From contig NZ_QYUK01000011.1 in the NCBI RefSeq assembly GCF_003590945.1, positions 1,640,001 to 1,704,000 on the forward strand: 64,000 bases of DNA, in the 5' to 3' direction. Shown here one piece after another: positions 1 to 8,086 of this stretch. Below the pieces are notes generated by a model. The model saw nothing but the letters and a program-made list of their open reading frames with translations. It did no database searches and was not told the DNA's origin. A program made the translations under genes and the position numbers. How positions within the stretch are numbered: position 1 is the stretch's first letter; each line of letters starts with the position of its first letter. Source of the DNA: Oleomonas cavernae (GTDB lineage Bacteria > Pseudomonadota > Alphaproteobacteria > Zavarziniales > Zavarziniaceae).

Positions 1-627
1 GTGGTGGCGCGGTGTCGGCGTTACCCACAATGCCTTCGTGGTCGAAAGCTTCGTCGATGAGATGGCCGAGGCGGCTGGCAAGGACCCTGTGGCGTTCCGC
101 CGGCGCCTGCTGGCGGAATCGCCCGGGCGATGGCCGTCCTCGACCTTGCGGCCGAGAAGGCCGGCTGGGGCACGCCGATGCCTGCCGGACAGGCGCGCGG
201 CGTCTCGCTGATCCTGCTCTTTGGCACCTACACGGCGCAGGTGGCCGAAATCTCGGTCGACGCCCGGGGCGAGGTTCGGCTCGACCGTGTCGTCTGCGCG
301 GTCGATTGCGGGCGGGTCGTCAATCCCGACGGTGCCAAGGCGCAGATCGAGGGCGGCATCATCTTTGGCGCCAGCGCGGCGCTCTACAATGCGGTCGACA
401 TCGAGCAGGGGCAGATCGTGCAGACCAACTTCGACACCTACCGGGTCATGCGGATCGACGAGGCGCCCACGATCGAGGTCTATTTTGTCGACAGCGATCA
501 GCCGCCCACCGGCACTGGCGAGCCCGGCACGGCGGCGATCGCCGGGGCCATCGCCAACGCCGTCTCCGCGGCGACCGGCAAGCGGTTGCGCAAGCTACCC
601 GTCGATCGGCGTGCGATCGACGGGTGA
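1..627 (+). pseudogene. Molybdopterin-binding subunit of a xanthine dehydrogenase/aldehyde oxidase-type hydroxylase, C-terminal part, frameshifted
   Basis: This is the C-terminal end of the large subunit of a molybdenum hydroxylase; the rest lies left of the window. Residues such as RVVCAVDCGRVVNPD, GGIIFGASAAL and the PPTGTGEPGTA tail are typical of the isoquinoline 1-oxidoreductase / CO dehydrogenase large-subunit family, which oxidises N-heterocycles or aldehydes with FAD and 2Fe-2S partners. Bases 2-124 read in one frame ([20 protein letters not shown]) and bases from about 125 in another ([14 protein letters not shown]). Adding one C to the CCC at 122-124 gives a continuous [18 protein letters not shown]. 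The break is therefore one missing base, probably a sequence error. The fdhD-mobB-moeA-mobA genes just downstream supply its cofactor. The exact substrate cannot be told. Confidence 0.8.
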
Positions 628-727
628 GGAGATCAACACTGCCCCGGGCCCCCGCGGGCGGGGGTCCTTGACCGCGCGGGCCGCTGGGCTATTGATGGTC
701 GCGACGAAGACCAGCCCAGGAGGCGAG

Positions 728-1582
728 ATGACGGGGACGGCCCCTGCGGACGATCCGGCGCTGGACGACGAGCCGGCCGGCAGCCGCTTTGCGCCCCTGG
801 TCGATGTCGCCTGCGTGCGGCGCGACGGCGACGGCGCCCGGCCCGGCCACGACATCCTGGCCGACGAGGTGCCGGTCGCCCTGGTCTTCAACGGCATTTC
901 CCATGCCGTGATGATGGCCACACCCCAGGACCTGGAAGACTTCGCCCTGGGCTTCAGCCTGACCGAGCGGATCATCGAGCGGCCGGGCGACCTGCGCGAC
1001 TGCCGGCGCACGGACTTCGACAAGGGCATCGAACTGGCCCTGACAATTCCGGCGCGGCGCTTCGCCCTGCTGAAGGAGCGGCGGCGCAGCCTGGTGGGGC
1101 GCACCGGCTGCGGCCTGTGCGGGGTCGAGAGCCTGGACGAGGCGGTGCGCCCGGCGGCGGCCCTGCCCGACGGGCCGGCGATCGCGGCGGCGGTGGTTGC
1201 CCGCGCCCTGGCCGCCATGGCCCCGCGCCAGGTGCTGAACCAGGATTCCCACGCCGTCCACGCCGCCGCCTGGGCCGGACTGGACGGGGAGATCGCGCTG
1301 ATCCGCGAGGATGTCGGCCGCCACAACGCGGTCGACAAGCTGATCGGCGCCCTGGCCCGGGCGGGCAGCGACCCCGCCGCCGGCTTCCTGGTGGCGACCA
1401 GCCGCTGCTCCTACGAAATCGTCCAGAAGGCGGCCAGTGCCGGCATCCGCGTCATTGCGGCGGTCTCGGCCCCCACGGCCTATGCCGTGCGCCTGGCCGA
1501 CGGCGCCAACATGACCCTGATCGCCTTTGCCCGCGGGGCCCGGCACAGTCTCTACAGCCACCCCGAGCGTATCACCGGATGA
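728..1582 (+). CDS. fdhD: FdhD family sulfurtransferase (molybdenum cofactor sulfuration)
   Basis: 284 aa, the usual FdhD length. FdhD carries sulfur to the molybdenum cofactor of formate dehydrogenases. The sequence has the family core DEVPVALVFNGISHAVMMATP near residue 50, a CxxC pair in GRTGCGLCGVE near residues 125-132 (the sulfur-relay cysteines), and the conserved EDVGRHNAVDKLIG segment near residue 200, followed by SYEIVQKAASAGI. The ATG at 728 is chosen because a strong Shine-Dalgarno (AGGAGGCGAG) lies directly before it. The gene sits between a molybdenum hydroxylase and mobB, with mobB starting 7 bases after its stop, so it belongs to a cofactor maturation operon. Formate dehydrogenase itself is not in the window. 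Confidence 0.93.
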   Translation: MTGTAPADDPALDDEPAGSRFAPLVDVACVRRDGDGARPGHDILADEVPVALVFNGISHAVMMATPQDLEDFALGFSLTERIIERPGDLRDCRRTDFDKGIELALTIPARRFALLKERRRSLVGRTGCGLCGVESLDEAVRPAAALPDGPAIAAAVVARALAAMAPRQVLNQDSHAVHAAAWAGLDGEIALIREDVGRHNAVDKLIGALARAGSDPAAGFLVATSRCSYEIVQKAASAGIRVIAAVSAPTAYAVRLADGANMTLIAFARGARHSLYSHPERITG

Positions 1583-1589
1583 CCGTCCC

Positions 1590-2084
1590 ATGCGCCTGAT
1601 CGGCTTTGCCGGGTGGAGCGGCAGCGGCAAGACCACCCTGGTCACCCAGGTCATCCCCGCCCTGATCGCCCGCGGCCGCACGGTTTCGACCATCAAGCAC
1701 GCGCACCACGATTTCGACGTCGATCAGCCCGGCAAGGACAGCTACGAGCATCGCGCCGCCGGTGCCGCCGAGGTGCTGGTGGCCTCGAGCCGGCGCTTCG
1801 CCCTGATGCACGAGTATCGCGGCGAAGCCGAGCTGGACCTGCACAGCCTGCTGGCCCGGCTGGCCCCGGTCGACGTGGTGATCGTCGAGGGCTTCAAGCG
1901 CGACGCCTTCCCCAAGCTCGAGGTGCACCGTCCCGAGGTGGGCAAGCCCCTGCTCCAGCCCGACGACCGCCATATCGTGGCGGTGGCGAGCCCCAAGCCC
2001 CTGCCCGGCCTGACCGTGCCCTGGCTGCCGCTCGACGACCTCGATGCCATCGTCGGCTTTCTCATCGCCAACGACCTGGCCTGA
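1590..2084 (+). CDS. mobB: Molybdopterin-guanine dinucleotide biosynthesis adaptor MobB
   Basis: 164 aa GTP-binding accessory protein of molybdopterin-guanine dinucleotide synthesis. A P-loop GWSGSGKTT spans residues 8-16; the family-specific STIKHAHHDFDVDQPGKDS follows near residue 37, and VIVEGFKR near residue 110. Start ATG 1590 puts the P-loop at the very N terminus, as expected. It lies 7 bases after fdhD and 10 before moeA, in one transcription unit. MobB is not essential in known systems but helps MobA load GTP or target enzymes. Confidence 0.93.
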   Translation: MRLIGFAGWSGSGKTTLVTQVIPALIARGRTVSTIKHAHHDFDVDQPGKDSYEHRAAGAAEVLVASSRRFALMHEYRGEAELDLHSLLARLAPVDVVIVEGFKRDAFPKLEVHRPEVGKPLLQPDDRHIVAVASPKPLPGLTVPWLPLDDLDAIVGFLIANDLA

Positions 2085-2094
2085 GGGGCGGGCC

Positions 2095-3297
2095 ATGCTG
2101 CTGCGCCTCGACCAAGCCCTGGCCCTGATCGACCAGACCTTCGCCCCCGTCGCCGCCACCCGCCGCGTGGCCCTGCACGAGGCGGCGGGTGCCATCCTGG
2201 CCGAGGCGGTCGCCGCGCTGGCGCCCCTGCCGCTGGCCGACAATGCGGCGGTCGACGGCTATGCCCTGCGTGCGGCCGACAGCGCCGCCGGGCCGGCCGG
2301 GTTCGCGGTCATCGGCCGGGCGGCGGCGGGCCGTCCCTTTGCCGGCACGCTCGGCCCGGGCGAGGCGGTGCGCATCTTCACCGGCGCCGTGGTGCCCGCG
2401 GGCGCCGACACGGTGGTGATGCAGGAGGTGGCGGTCACGCTCGAGGCGGGACGCGTTACCCTGCCCGCGGCCCTGCGCCCGGGGGCCAATATCCGCCGGC
2501 AGGGCGAGACCCTGGCGCCGGGCGCTGCCGTGCTCGCCCCCGGGGCTGTGCTCACCCCGCTTCGCCTGGGGCTGCTGGCGGATCTGGGCCATGCCGAGGT
2601 TGCGGTTCGCCTGCCCCTGCGGGTCGCCCTGCTGTCGAGCGGAGACGAGTTGGTCGCCGTGGGCACGAAGCCCCAGGCCCACCAGGTGATCGACAGCAAC
2701 CGGCCCATGCTGCGCGCCCTGCTGGCGCAGGCGGGCTGCATCGTCAACGAATACCCGATCCAGCCCGACGACCGCGCCACCATCGCCGCCACCCTGGGCA
2801 CGGCGGCCCGGGCCCACGACCTGATCGTCACCACGGCGGGGATGTCGGTCGGCGGGGAAGACCATGTCCGCGCCATCCTGGAAGCGCAGGGCCGGGTGAT
2901 CTTTCAGCGCCTGGCCCTGCGCCCCGGCCGGCCGGTCGGCCTGGGGCTGCTGGGCGGCGCGCCGGTGCTGGGCCTGCCCGGCAATCCCGGGGCGGCGGCG
3001 GTTGCCTTCCTGCTGATCGGCCGTCCCCTGCTGCGGCGCCTGGGCGGGGCGATGCCGGCCTCGCTGCCGCGGGTGACCCTGGCGGCGGGTTTCACCTGGG
3101 CCAAGCCGGCGGGCGACCGGGTCTACCTGCCCGGCAGGGTGACGGGGGGCACGGTCCGGCGCCTGGCCCACAACGCCGCCAGCAACCTGGTCTGGGCGGC
3201 GGAGGCCGACGGCCTCATCGACCTGCCCGAGGCGGCGCAGGCCATCGAACCGGGCACGCCGGTCGCCTTCATCCCCTTCGCCGGGGCCTGGCCGTGA
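2095..3297 (+). CDS. moeA: Molybdopterin molybdenumtransferase MoeA
   Basis: 400 aa, the normal MoeA length. MoeA inserts molybdate into adenylated molybdopterin. Landmarks are the N-terminal ADNAAVDGYALR (about residues 48-59), FTGAVVPAGADTVVMQE (residues 95-112), the MoCF fold core with VALLSSGDELV near residue 180, TTAGMSVGGEDHV near 245, and the binding loop LPGNPGAAAVAF near 295. Its stop TGA overlaps the GTG start of mobA, which implies translational coupling. Together with fdhD, mobB and mobA it forms a Mo-cofactor finishing operon next to a molybdenum enzyme. Confidence 0.95.
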   Translation: MLLRLDQALALIDQTFAPVAATRRVALHEAAGAILAEAVAALAPLPLADNAAVDGYALRAADSAAGPAGFAVIGRAAAGRPFAGTLGPGEAVRIFTGAVVPAGADTVVMQEVAVTLEAGRVTLPAALRPGANIRRQGETLAPGAAVLAPGAVLTPLRLGLLADLGHAEVAVRLPLRVALLSSGDELVAVGTKPQAHQVIDSNRPMLRALLAQAGCIVNEYPIQPDDRATIAATLGTAARAHDLIVTTAGMSVGGEDHVRAILEAQGRVIFQRLALRPGRPVGLGLLGGAPVLGLPGNPGAAAVAFLLIGRPLLRRLGGAMPASLPRVTLAAGFTWAKPAGDRVYLPGRVTGGTVRRLAHNAASNLVWAAEADGLIDLPEAAQAIEPGTPVAFIPFAGAWP

Positions 3298-3896
3298 CCG
3301 CGCCCTGCGGCGTCATCCTGGCCGGCGGCCAGGCACGGCGCCTGGGCGGCGGCGACAAGGGCCTGCTGGCCTTGGGCGGGCGGCCGATCCTGGGCCACAT
3401 GATCGAGCGGCTGGCCCCGCAATGCGCCCGCCTGGCCTTGAATGCCAACGGCGATCCTGCCCGCTTCGCCAGCTTCGCTCTGCCGGTCCTGGCCGACCCC
3501 CTGCCCGGCCAGCCCGGCCCGCTGGCCGGCGTGCTGGCGGGCCTGGACTGGGCCAGCCGCTTTGCCGATTGCCGCTGGCTGCTCTCGGTCCCCGGCGACC
3601 AGCCCTTCGTGCCCCGGGACCTGGCCGCGCGGCTCAGCACCGCCGCCGTGGACATGCCCCTCGTCTGCGCCGCCTCGGGCGGGCAGACTCACTGGCTGAC
3701 CGCCCTGTGGTCGATAACCCTGCGCGAACCCCTGCGCCGCGCCCTGGTCGAGGAAGGCCTGGCCAAGGTGGAGCATTTCGCCACCCGCGCGGGCTTCGCC
3801 ACCGTCGACTACGCCACCGCCCCCGTCGACCCGTTCTTCAACATCAACGACCCCGGCGACCTGCGCCGGGCCGAAGACCTGATCCATCGCCAATAA
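3294..3896 (+). CDS. mobA: Molybdenum cofactor guanylyltransferase MobA
   Basis: 200 aa nucleotidyltransferase that joins GMP to molybdopterin. The N-terminal ILAGGQARRLGGGDKGLLALGG (residues 8-29) is the GTP-binding signature; GPLAGVLAGLDW, SVPGDQPFVP and the C-terminal PFFNINDPGDL are also MobA hallmarks. The start is GTG at 3294, sharing four bases (GTGA) with the moeA stop. GMP-type cofactor suits DMSO-reductase-family enzymes, whereas the hydroxylases seen here normally use the cytosine dinucleotide form, so the operon may also serve enzymes outside the window, or the family label could hide a MocA-like specificity. Confidence 0.92.
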   Translation: MTAPCGVILAGGQARRLGGGDKGLLALGGRPILGHMIERLAPQCARLALNANGDPARFASFALPVLADPLPGQPGPLAGVLAGLDWASRFADCRWLLSVPGDQPFVPRDLAARLSTAAVDMPLVCAASGGQTHWLTALWSITLREPLRRALVEEGLAKVEHFATRAGFATVDYATAPVDPFFNINDPGDLRRAEDLIHRQ

Positions 3897-3914
3897 CCGG
3901 TGGGAGTCGCATCC

Positions 3915-4026
3915 TGCGTCCTTCGAGACGCCACCTTTGGTGGCTCCTCAGGATGAGGCAAGTCTTTATGCCACAAAGATTTTCCTCATCCTGAGGAGGC
4001 CCGCAGGGCCGTCTCGAAGGACGCAC
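3915..4026. repeat. Palindromic intergenic repeat, family A, copy 1
   Basis: The ends TGCGTCCTTCGAGACG and its inverse enclose a second inverted pair (CTCCTCAGGATGAGG and CCTCATCCTGAGGAG) and the middle CTTTATGCCACAAAGATTTTC. A nearly identical element occurs at 63641-63763 and a shorter variant at 46664-46744. All three are intergenic. Transcribed, it would fold into a long branched hairpin and could act as a terminator for the mob operon and the convergent gene at 4059-4340. Confidence 0.85.
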
Positions 4027-4058
4027 GCCGCCGCCGCCACGCTCCGCACCATGACAGG

Positions 4059-4340
4059 TTACACCACCAGCCGCACCAGCAGTGCCAGGAAGGGCACCAG
4101 GGTGAGGATCAGCGCCAGGGTGATCAGGTTGCCGCCCAGCACCAGGATCAGGGCCGGCACCAGGAAGATGATCGTGAGGATGATCAGGATCACGCCATAG
4201 GCCTGGGCCAGGCCCCGGCCGGCCAGATCGCTCTTGGTCGTAAAGAAGCTGCGGATGACCAGGACCACGCCCAGGATCTGGATGACCGCCAGGCCCAGGG
4301 TCACCAGCCGCAGTACCGTCCAGTCTTGAAGCATGTCCAT
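4059..4340 (-). CDS. Small hydrophobic membrane protein of unknown function
   Basis: 93 aa from ATG 4340 (MDMLQDWTVLRLV). Three hydrophobic stretches are visible: around residues 8-28, 45-65 and 68-90 (ILTLVPFLALLVRLVV at the end), separated by a short polar loop FFTTKSDLAGRG. Upstream in-frame codons give an unlikely polar, arginine-rich extension, so the shorter start is preferred. No family is recognised. It is convergent to mobA with a palindromic repeat between them. Confidence 0.55.
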   Translation of the reverse strand: MDMLQDWTVLRLVTLGLAVIQILGVVLVIRSFFTTKSDLAGRGLAQAYGVILIILTIIFLVPALILVLGGNLITLALILTLVPFLALLVRLVV

Positions 4341-4529
4341 GGGCACCCCATATAACTTCAGCCCCGCCGCGATCAGCCGGCGCCAGGATAATCGAAATCC
4401 CGCGAAATTTTGCCCGGCATGGCGCCTCCTGCCAGCCGGCATTGGCCTTGGCACAGCTTCGGCATCGCCGCCGAGGCAACACGCCCGGTCGTCTCACCGC
4501 GTCAGACACCCGAAACAAGGATCATCCCC

Positions 4530-4682
4530 ATGCGCAAGAACCTCTCCATCACCCTGGCCCTGCTCGCCCTGCTGGGCGGTGCTGCCGTGCTGGGCGCCTG
4601 CAACACCATCGCCGGTGCCGGCCAGGACGTCTCAGCCACCGGCGATGCGGTGACCCGCACGGCCAAGCAGACCACGCCATAA
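4530..4682 (+). CDS. Entericidin-like small lipoprotein
   Basis: 50 aa. A basic start (MRKN), a hydrophobic core and the lipobox VLGAC at about residues 20-24 predict a signal peptidase II lipoprotein. The mature part CNTIAGAGQDVSATGDAVTRTA matches the pattern CNT..G.G.D....G.A......A of the entericidin EcnA/EcnB family. In enterics these are an antidote and a bacteriolytic peptide; in alphaproteobacteria single copies are common and of unclear role. No partner gene is adjacent. Start ATG 4530. Confidence 0.8.
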   Translation: MRKNLSITLALLALLGGAAVLGACNTIAGAGQDVSATGDAVTRTAKQTTP

Positions 4683-4701
4683 TCGGCCGAGCGTCAGCAT
4701 C

Positions 4702-5106
4702 ATGACCGTCCCGGACGCCTTCGCCTTCAAGCGGTCGGGGCTCGGCGACATCCTCACCGGCGCCATCGGGACCGAGGTGAACGGCATGACCCTCACCCTG
4801 CTGTCGGCCTTTGCCCGCGCAGGTGCCGATCCCTGGCAGGAGGCCGGAAGGCTGGCCGCCCTGCCCCGGCGCGAGGCGATCGACAGCCTCGCCCGCACCA
4901 TCGCCGGCCTGCCCGCAACCTTGTGGCCGCTCCCCATGGCAACGGACATCGCCACCCGCCTGGTCGCCCTGCTGCCCACGCGGGCAAGCGTCAGCCTCGC
5001 CCTGCCGGTCAAGGGCAAGCCCGTAACGGCCTATGCCCGGCCGGCGGTCATGCTGATCGGCGTTGCGCTGCTGGCGGCCTATCTGCTTGGCCTGCTGCCG
5101 CTCTAG
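4702..5106 (+). CDS. Hypothetical protein with one C-terminal membrane segment
   Basis: 134 aa from ATG 4702, 19 bases after the entericidin-like gene. The first 110 residues look soluble and alanine-rich (GLGDILTGAIGTEVNGMTLTLLSAFARAGADPW), and the last 22 (AVMLIGVALLAAYLLGLLPL) form a single hydrophobic anchor, so the bulk probably faces the cytoplasm. No family is recognised. The operator of the next operon begins about 30 bases after its stop. Confidence 0.6.
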   Translation: MTVPDAFAFKRSGLGDILTGAIGTEVNGMTLTLLSAFARAGADPWQEAGRLAALPRREAIDSLARTIAGLPATLWPLPMATDIATRLVALLPTRASVSLALPVKGKPVTAYARPAVMLIGVALLAAYLLGLLPL

Positions 5107-5137
5107 GCGGCGGGGCCCGACATCGCCCTTGCGTCGA

Positions 5138-5155
5138 CTAGACCGATCGGTCTAG
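5138..5155. promoter_or_regulatory. Perfect 18-bp palindrome, probable TetR-family operator
   Basis: CTAGACCGATCGGTCTAG is a perfect inverted repeat ending 31 bases before the thioesterase start. The TAGACC/GGTCTA core resembles operators of the LmrA/YxaF group of TetR repressors, and a TetR-type repressor is the third gene of the operon that follows (6651-7232). Autoregulation of the operon is inferred. Confidence 0.7.
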
Positions 5156-5186
5156 CGTGTGGCCGTGACCTTCAGGGAGCTGCCGC

Positions 5187-5621
5187 ATGGACACCAGTTC
5201 GACCCCCGATAGCCCTGAGGCGATGCTGGCGCTGCTCGAACGCTCGGTGCTCACCTCGGGCTTTTCCACCATGCTGGGGGCCCGGCCGCTGCGCTGCTGG
5301 CAGGGCGAGTGCGAATTGCTGATCGACCTCAAGCCGGAACTGACCCAGCATCACGGCTTTGCCCATGGCGCGGTGGTCGGGGCGGCGGCCGACAATGCCT
5401 GCGCCTGGGCCGCGGCCAGTGTTGCGGGCGATGTCGTCACCGCCAGCTACACTTTGCACCTGGTGGCGCCGGCCAAGGGCGAGCGCCTGCGCGCCAAGGG
5501 ACTGGTGCTGAAAAGCGGCAGGCGCCAGTTGACCGTGCGCGCCGACGTCTTCGCCGAAACCGGCAACGAGGCCCGCCTGGTGGCCACGGCCCTGGCCGCG
5601 GTCGCCCGGGTGGAGCGGTGA
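5187..5621 (+). CDS. PaaI-type hotdog-fold thioesterase
   Basis: 144 aa, standard for single-domain PaaI thioesterases that hydrolyse acyl-CoA esters. The family core HHGFAHGAVVGAAADNACAWAA (about residues 54-75) carries the HG..HG.V motif, followed by ASYTLHLVAPAKGERL and the C-terminal strand. It is the first gene after an 18-bp palindromic operator and is followed 2 bases later by an alcohol dehydrogenase, then by a TetR regulator and an SDR, so it is probably part of a small repressor-controlled detoxification or catabolic operon. Natural substrate unknown. Confidence 0.85.
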   Translation: MDTSSTPDSPEAMLALLERSVLTSGFSTMLGARPLRCWQGECELLIDLKPELTQHHGFAHGAVVGAAADNACAWAAASVAGDVVTASYTLHLVAPAKGERLRAKGLVLKSGRRQLTVRADVFAETGNEARLVATALAAVARVER

Positions 5622-5623
5622 GC

Positions 5624-6640
5624 ATGCACCACGCGGTCTTCGTCGCCCCCGGCCGGGTCGAATGGCGTGACGCGCCCGATCCCAGGCTGCACGGCCCGGG
5701 CGAGGCGCTGGTGCGGCCCCTGGTGGTCGGGCGCTGCGATCTCGACGTCGCCTATCTGCGCGGCCTGCTGCCCATGCCGCCGGGGGCGCCGATCGGCCAC
5801 GAGATCATCGGCGAAATCGTCGACCTGGGCGAGGACGTCGGCCCCTTTGCCATCGGCCAGCGCGTGTTCGTGCCCGCGCAGATCTCGTGCGGCACCTGCG
5901 GCCCGTGCCGGCGCGGCCTGACCGGGCGCTGCGCCAGCGTGCCCTTCGCCGCCTCCTATGGCATGGGGCGGGAGGGCGGCTTTGGCGGCGGCCTGGCCGA
6001 TGTGGTCCGCGTGCCCTATGCCGCCGCCATGCTGACGCCCCTGCCCGCGGGGGTCGACCCGGCCGGCCTGATCGGCGCGGCCGACATGGCCGCCGATTCC
6101 TGGCGCGCGGTCGGCCCGCACCTGCGGCGCCATCCCGGCGCCCGCGTGCTGGTCATCGGCGGCATGCCGCCGGTCATCGGCCTCTATGCCGTGGGCATCG
6201 CCACCGCCCTGGGGGCCTCGATCGTCGACTATGTCGATCCCGAGCCCCGGCGCGGCATCGTCGCCGCCGGTTACGGCGCGCGGGTCATCGCCGACCCTGC
6301 GGCCGAGGTCGACGGCCCCTATGATGTCATCGTCGTCGCCAACCCGCTGCGCGCGGCGCTGGAACGCGCCTTCACCCTGGCGGCCCCCGGCGGCGTGATC
6401 ACCAGCGTGGCACCGGCGATCGACGGCCAGCCGGCGCTCGACACGGGCGTGCTCTACCATCGCGGCGTCACCTGGATGATCGGCCGGCCCGACTGCCGCC
6501 ACGATCACGACGGCACGATGCATGCCTGGGCCACCTGCGGCTTCTGCCCGGACCGCCTGCCGACCACTCGCGTCGCCTGGGATGACGCGCCGCAGGCCTG
6601 GGCCTCCGACGCCCTTTACGTCGCCGCGGTTCGTCCCTAG
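5624..6640 (+). CDS. Zinc-dependent (medium-chain) alcohol dehydrogenase family protein
   Basis: 338 aa MDR enzyme. The N-terminal GroES-like half contains GRCDLDVAY at about residues 37-45 (the catalytic-site cysteine), GHEIIGEIVDLGEDV near 58-72, and a four-cysteine structural zinc lobe CGTCGPCRRGLTGRC around residues 89-103. The nucleotide-binding half has VLVIGGMPPVIGLYAVGIA in place of a textbook GxGxxG. Start ATG 5624 lies two bases past the thioesterase stop. It probably oxidises an alcohol or reduces an aldehyde; the substrate is not evident. Confidence 0.87.
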   Translation: MHHAVFVAPGRVEWRDAPDPRLHGPGEALVRPLVVGRCDLDVAYLRGLLPMPPGAPIGHEIIGEIVDLGEDVGPFAIGQRVFVPAQISCGTCGPCRRGLTGRCASVPFAASYGMGREGGFGGGLADVVRVPYAAAMLTPLPAGVDPAGLIGAADMAADSWRAVGPHLRRHPGARVLVIGGMPPVIGLYAVGIATALGASIVDYVDPEPRRGIVAAGYGARVIADPAAEVDGPYDVIVVANPLRAALERAFTLAAPGGVITSVAPAIDGQPALDTGVLYHRGVTWMIGRPDCRHDHDGTMHAWATCGFCPDRLPTTRVAWDDAPQAWASDALYVAAVRP

Positions 6641-6650
6641 CCTCGCCGCC

Positions 6651-7232
6651 ATGGCGCAGACGCAACCGACGGCCAAGGCCGACGAACGACCGACACGCGA
6701 GCGCATCCTGCGCGCCGGTGTCCGCCTGTTCCAGGCGCAGGGCTATCACGGCACCGGCGTCGCCGCGATCCTGGCACGGTCGCGCGCCCCCAAGGGTTCC
6801 TTCTATCACCACTTTCCCGACGGCAAGGAGGCGCTGGCGGTGGCGGCCGTGGGCTGGCTGGCCGGCGAGGTCGACGGTTTCCTCGATGCCCAGGTCGCCG
6901 CCGGTGCCGATGCCGCGGCCATGGCCGTCGGGCTGGCCGAACATGCCGCCCGGGGCCTGGCCCATGCCGACAGTATGCGCGGCTCGCTCATCGCCATCCT
7001 GGCGGCCGAGGCGGTGCCCGGCTCCGCCGCCATCACCGCGGCCCTGCAGACGGCAGTCGACGGCTGGCTGGCCCGGCTGGCCACCGGCTTTGCGGGCACC
7101 AGCCCGGCCGAGGCGCAGGCCCGGGCGCGCGAGATCCTGGCCCTGGTGGAAGGCGCCACGGTCATGGCCCGCATCGCCGGCCGGCCTGGCGAGGCGGTGG
7201 CGATCGTTCGCCGCGCCGTCGAGCGATCCTGA
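6651..7232 (+). CDS. TetR/AcrR family transcriptional regulator (LmrA/YxaF-like)
   Basis: 193 aa. Residues about 14-60 form the TetR DNA-binding domain: RERILRAGVRLFQAQGYHGTGVAAILARSRAPKGSFYHHFPDGKEAL. The SRAPKGSFYHHFPDGK wording and the C-terminal half (MRGSLIAILAAEAVPGSAAI) are those of the LmrA/YxaF/AcrR subgroup. The 18-bp palindrome at 5138-5155 has the matching TAGACC half-site, so this protein likely represses the operon it belongs to. It starts 10 bases after the alcohol dehydrogenase stop and is followed by an SDR 19 bases on. Confidence 0.9.
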   Translation: MAQTQPTAKADERPTRERILRAGVRLFQAQGYHGTGVAAILARSRAPKGSFYHHFPDGKEALAVAAVGWLAGEVDGFLDAQVAAGADAAAMAVGLAEHAARGLAHADSMRGSLIAILAAEAVPGSAAITAALQTAVDGWLARLATGFAGTSPAEAQARAREILALVEGATVMARIAGRPGEAVAIVRRAVERS

Positions 7233-7251
7233 ATCAAGTTTGGAGTCCGTC

Positions 7252-8013
7252 ATGCCTGCCTATTCGTTTCACGGCCAGACCGTCGTCGTCACCGGCGGCA
7301 GCCGCGGCATCGGCCGCGGCATCGCCGAGGGTTTCATCGCCGCCGGGGCGCAGGTGGTGATCCTGGCCGATGATCCCGCCACCCCCGCGATCGCCGCCGG
7401 GATGGGCGCCCGGGGCATGGTCTGCGACATCACCGACGGGCAATCGGTGAAAGCGGCCGTGGCCGCCGTCCCGGTGATCGACGTGCTGATCAACAATGCC
7501 GGCCTGGAACTGTTCACCCCCATCGGCGATCCCGACCCGGCGATGGAGGCTCGCTTCCGCCGCATCATCGAGATCAATGTGATCGGCACCTACCTGATGA
7601 CCCGCGCGGCGCTGGCCCGGATGCCCGATGGCGGGCGGATCGTCTTCACCGCCTCGATCTGGGGCAAGACCGCGGTCGGCGGCTTCTCGGCCTATTGCGC
7701 CTCAAAACACGCCAATATCGGTTTCATGCGTTCGCTGGCCCATGAGCTGGCGCCACGCCGGATCGCGGTCAACGCGGTGTGCCCGGGCTGGGTCAAGACC
7801 GAGGCCTCCCTGCGCTCGATCCGCGACGAGGCGGCGTCGCTGGGCATCACGCCGGAGGCCCATGCGCAGACCATGCTGGGCGGGCAGGTCTTCGGCGGCA
7901 TGATGGAGCCTGCGGACATGGCCGAGGCCTATCTGTTCCTGGCCTCGCGCGAGGCCGCCCGCAACATCACCGGCCAGACCCTGCATGTCGACCGTGGCGA
8001 GGTCATGGATTGA
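7252..8013 (+). CDS. Short-chain dehydrogenase/reductase (SDR)
   Basis: 253 aa classical SDR. Visible are the NAD(P) loop TGGSRGIGRG (about residues 14-23), NNAG near residue 83, a catalytic Ser region TASIWGK, the YCASKHAN motif (Tyr-x-x-x-Lys) near residue 148, and PGWVKTE. D39 after the second strand (ILADD) points to NAD(H) rather than NADP(H). It is the last gene of the TetR-controlled operon. The sequence is reminiscent of 3-hydroxybutyrate or polyol dehydrogenases, but no specific substrate can be assigned. Confidence 0.88.
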   Translation: MPAYSFHGQTVVVTGGSRGIGRGIAEGFIAAGAQVVILADDPATPAIAAGMGARGMVCDITDGQSVKAAVAAVPVIDVLINNAGLELFTPIGDPDPAMEARFRRIIEINVIGTYLMTRAALARMPDGGRIVFTASIWGKTAVGGFSAYCASKHANIGFMRSLAHELAPRRIAVNAVCPGWVKTEASLRSIRDEAASLGITPEAHAQTMLGGQVFGGMMEPADMAEAYLFLASREAARNITGQTLHVDRGEVMD

Positions 8014-8086
8014 TCCCCACGCAAGGCGGGTGCCCGGCCGGCTTGCCGTGCCATAATCGCCGTGCAAGCGCGTCGGGACTCGAAGA

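Noticed and set aside
628-727. GC-rich hairpin (GGGCCCCCGCGGGCGGGGGTCC) between the hydroxylase and fdhD
   Set aside because: It can pair, but no T-run follows and the composition is extreme throughout the region, so calling a terminator would be unsupported.
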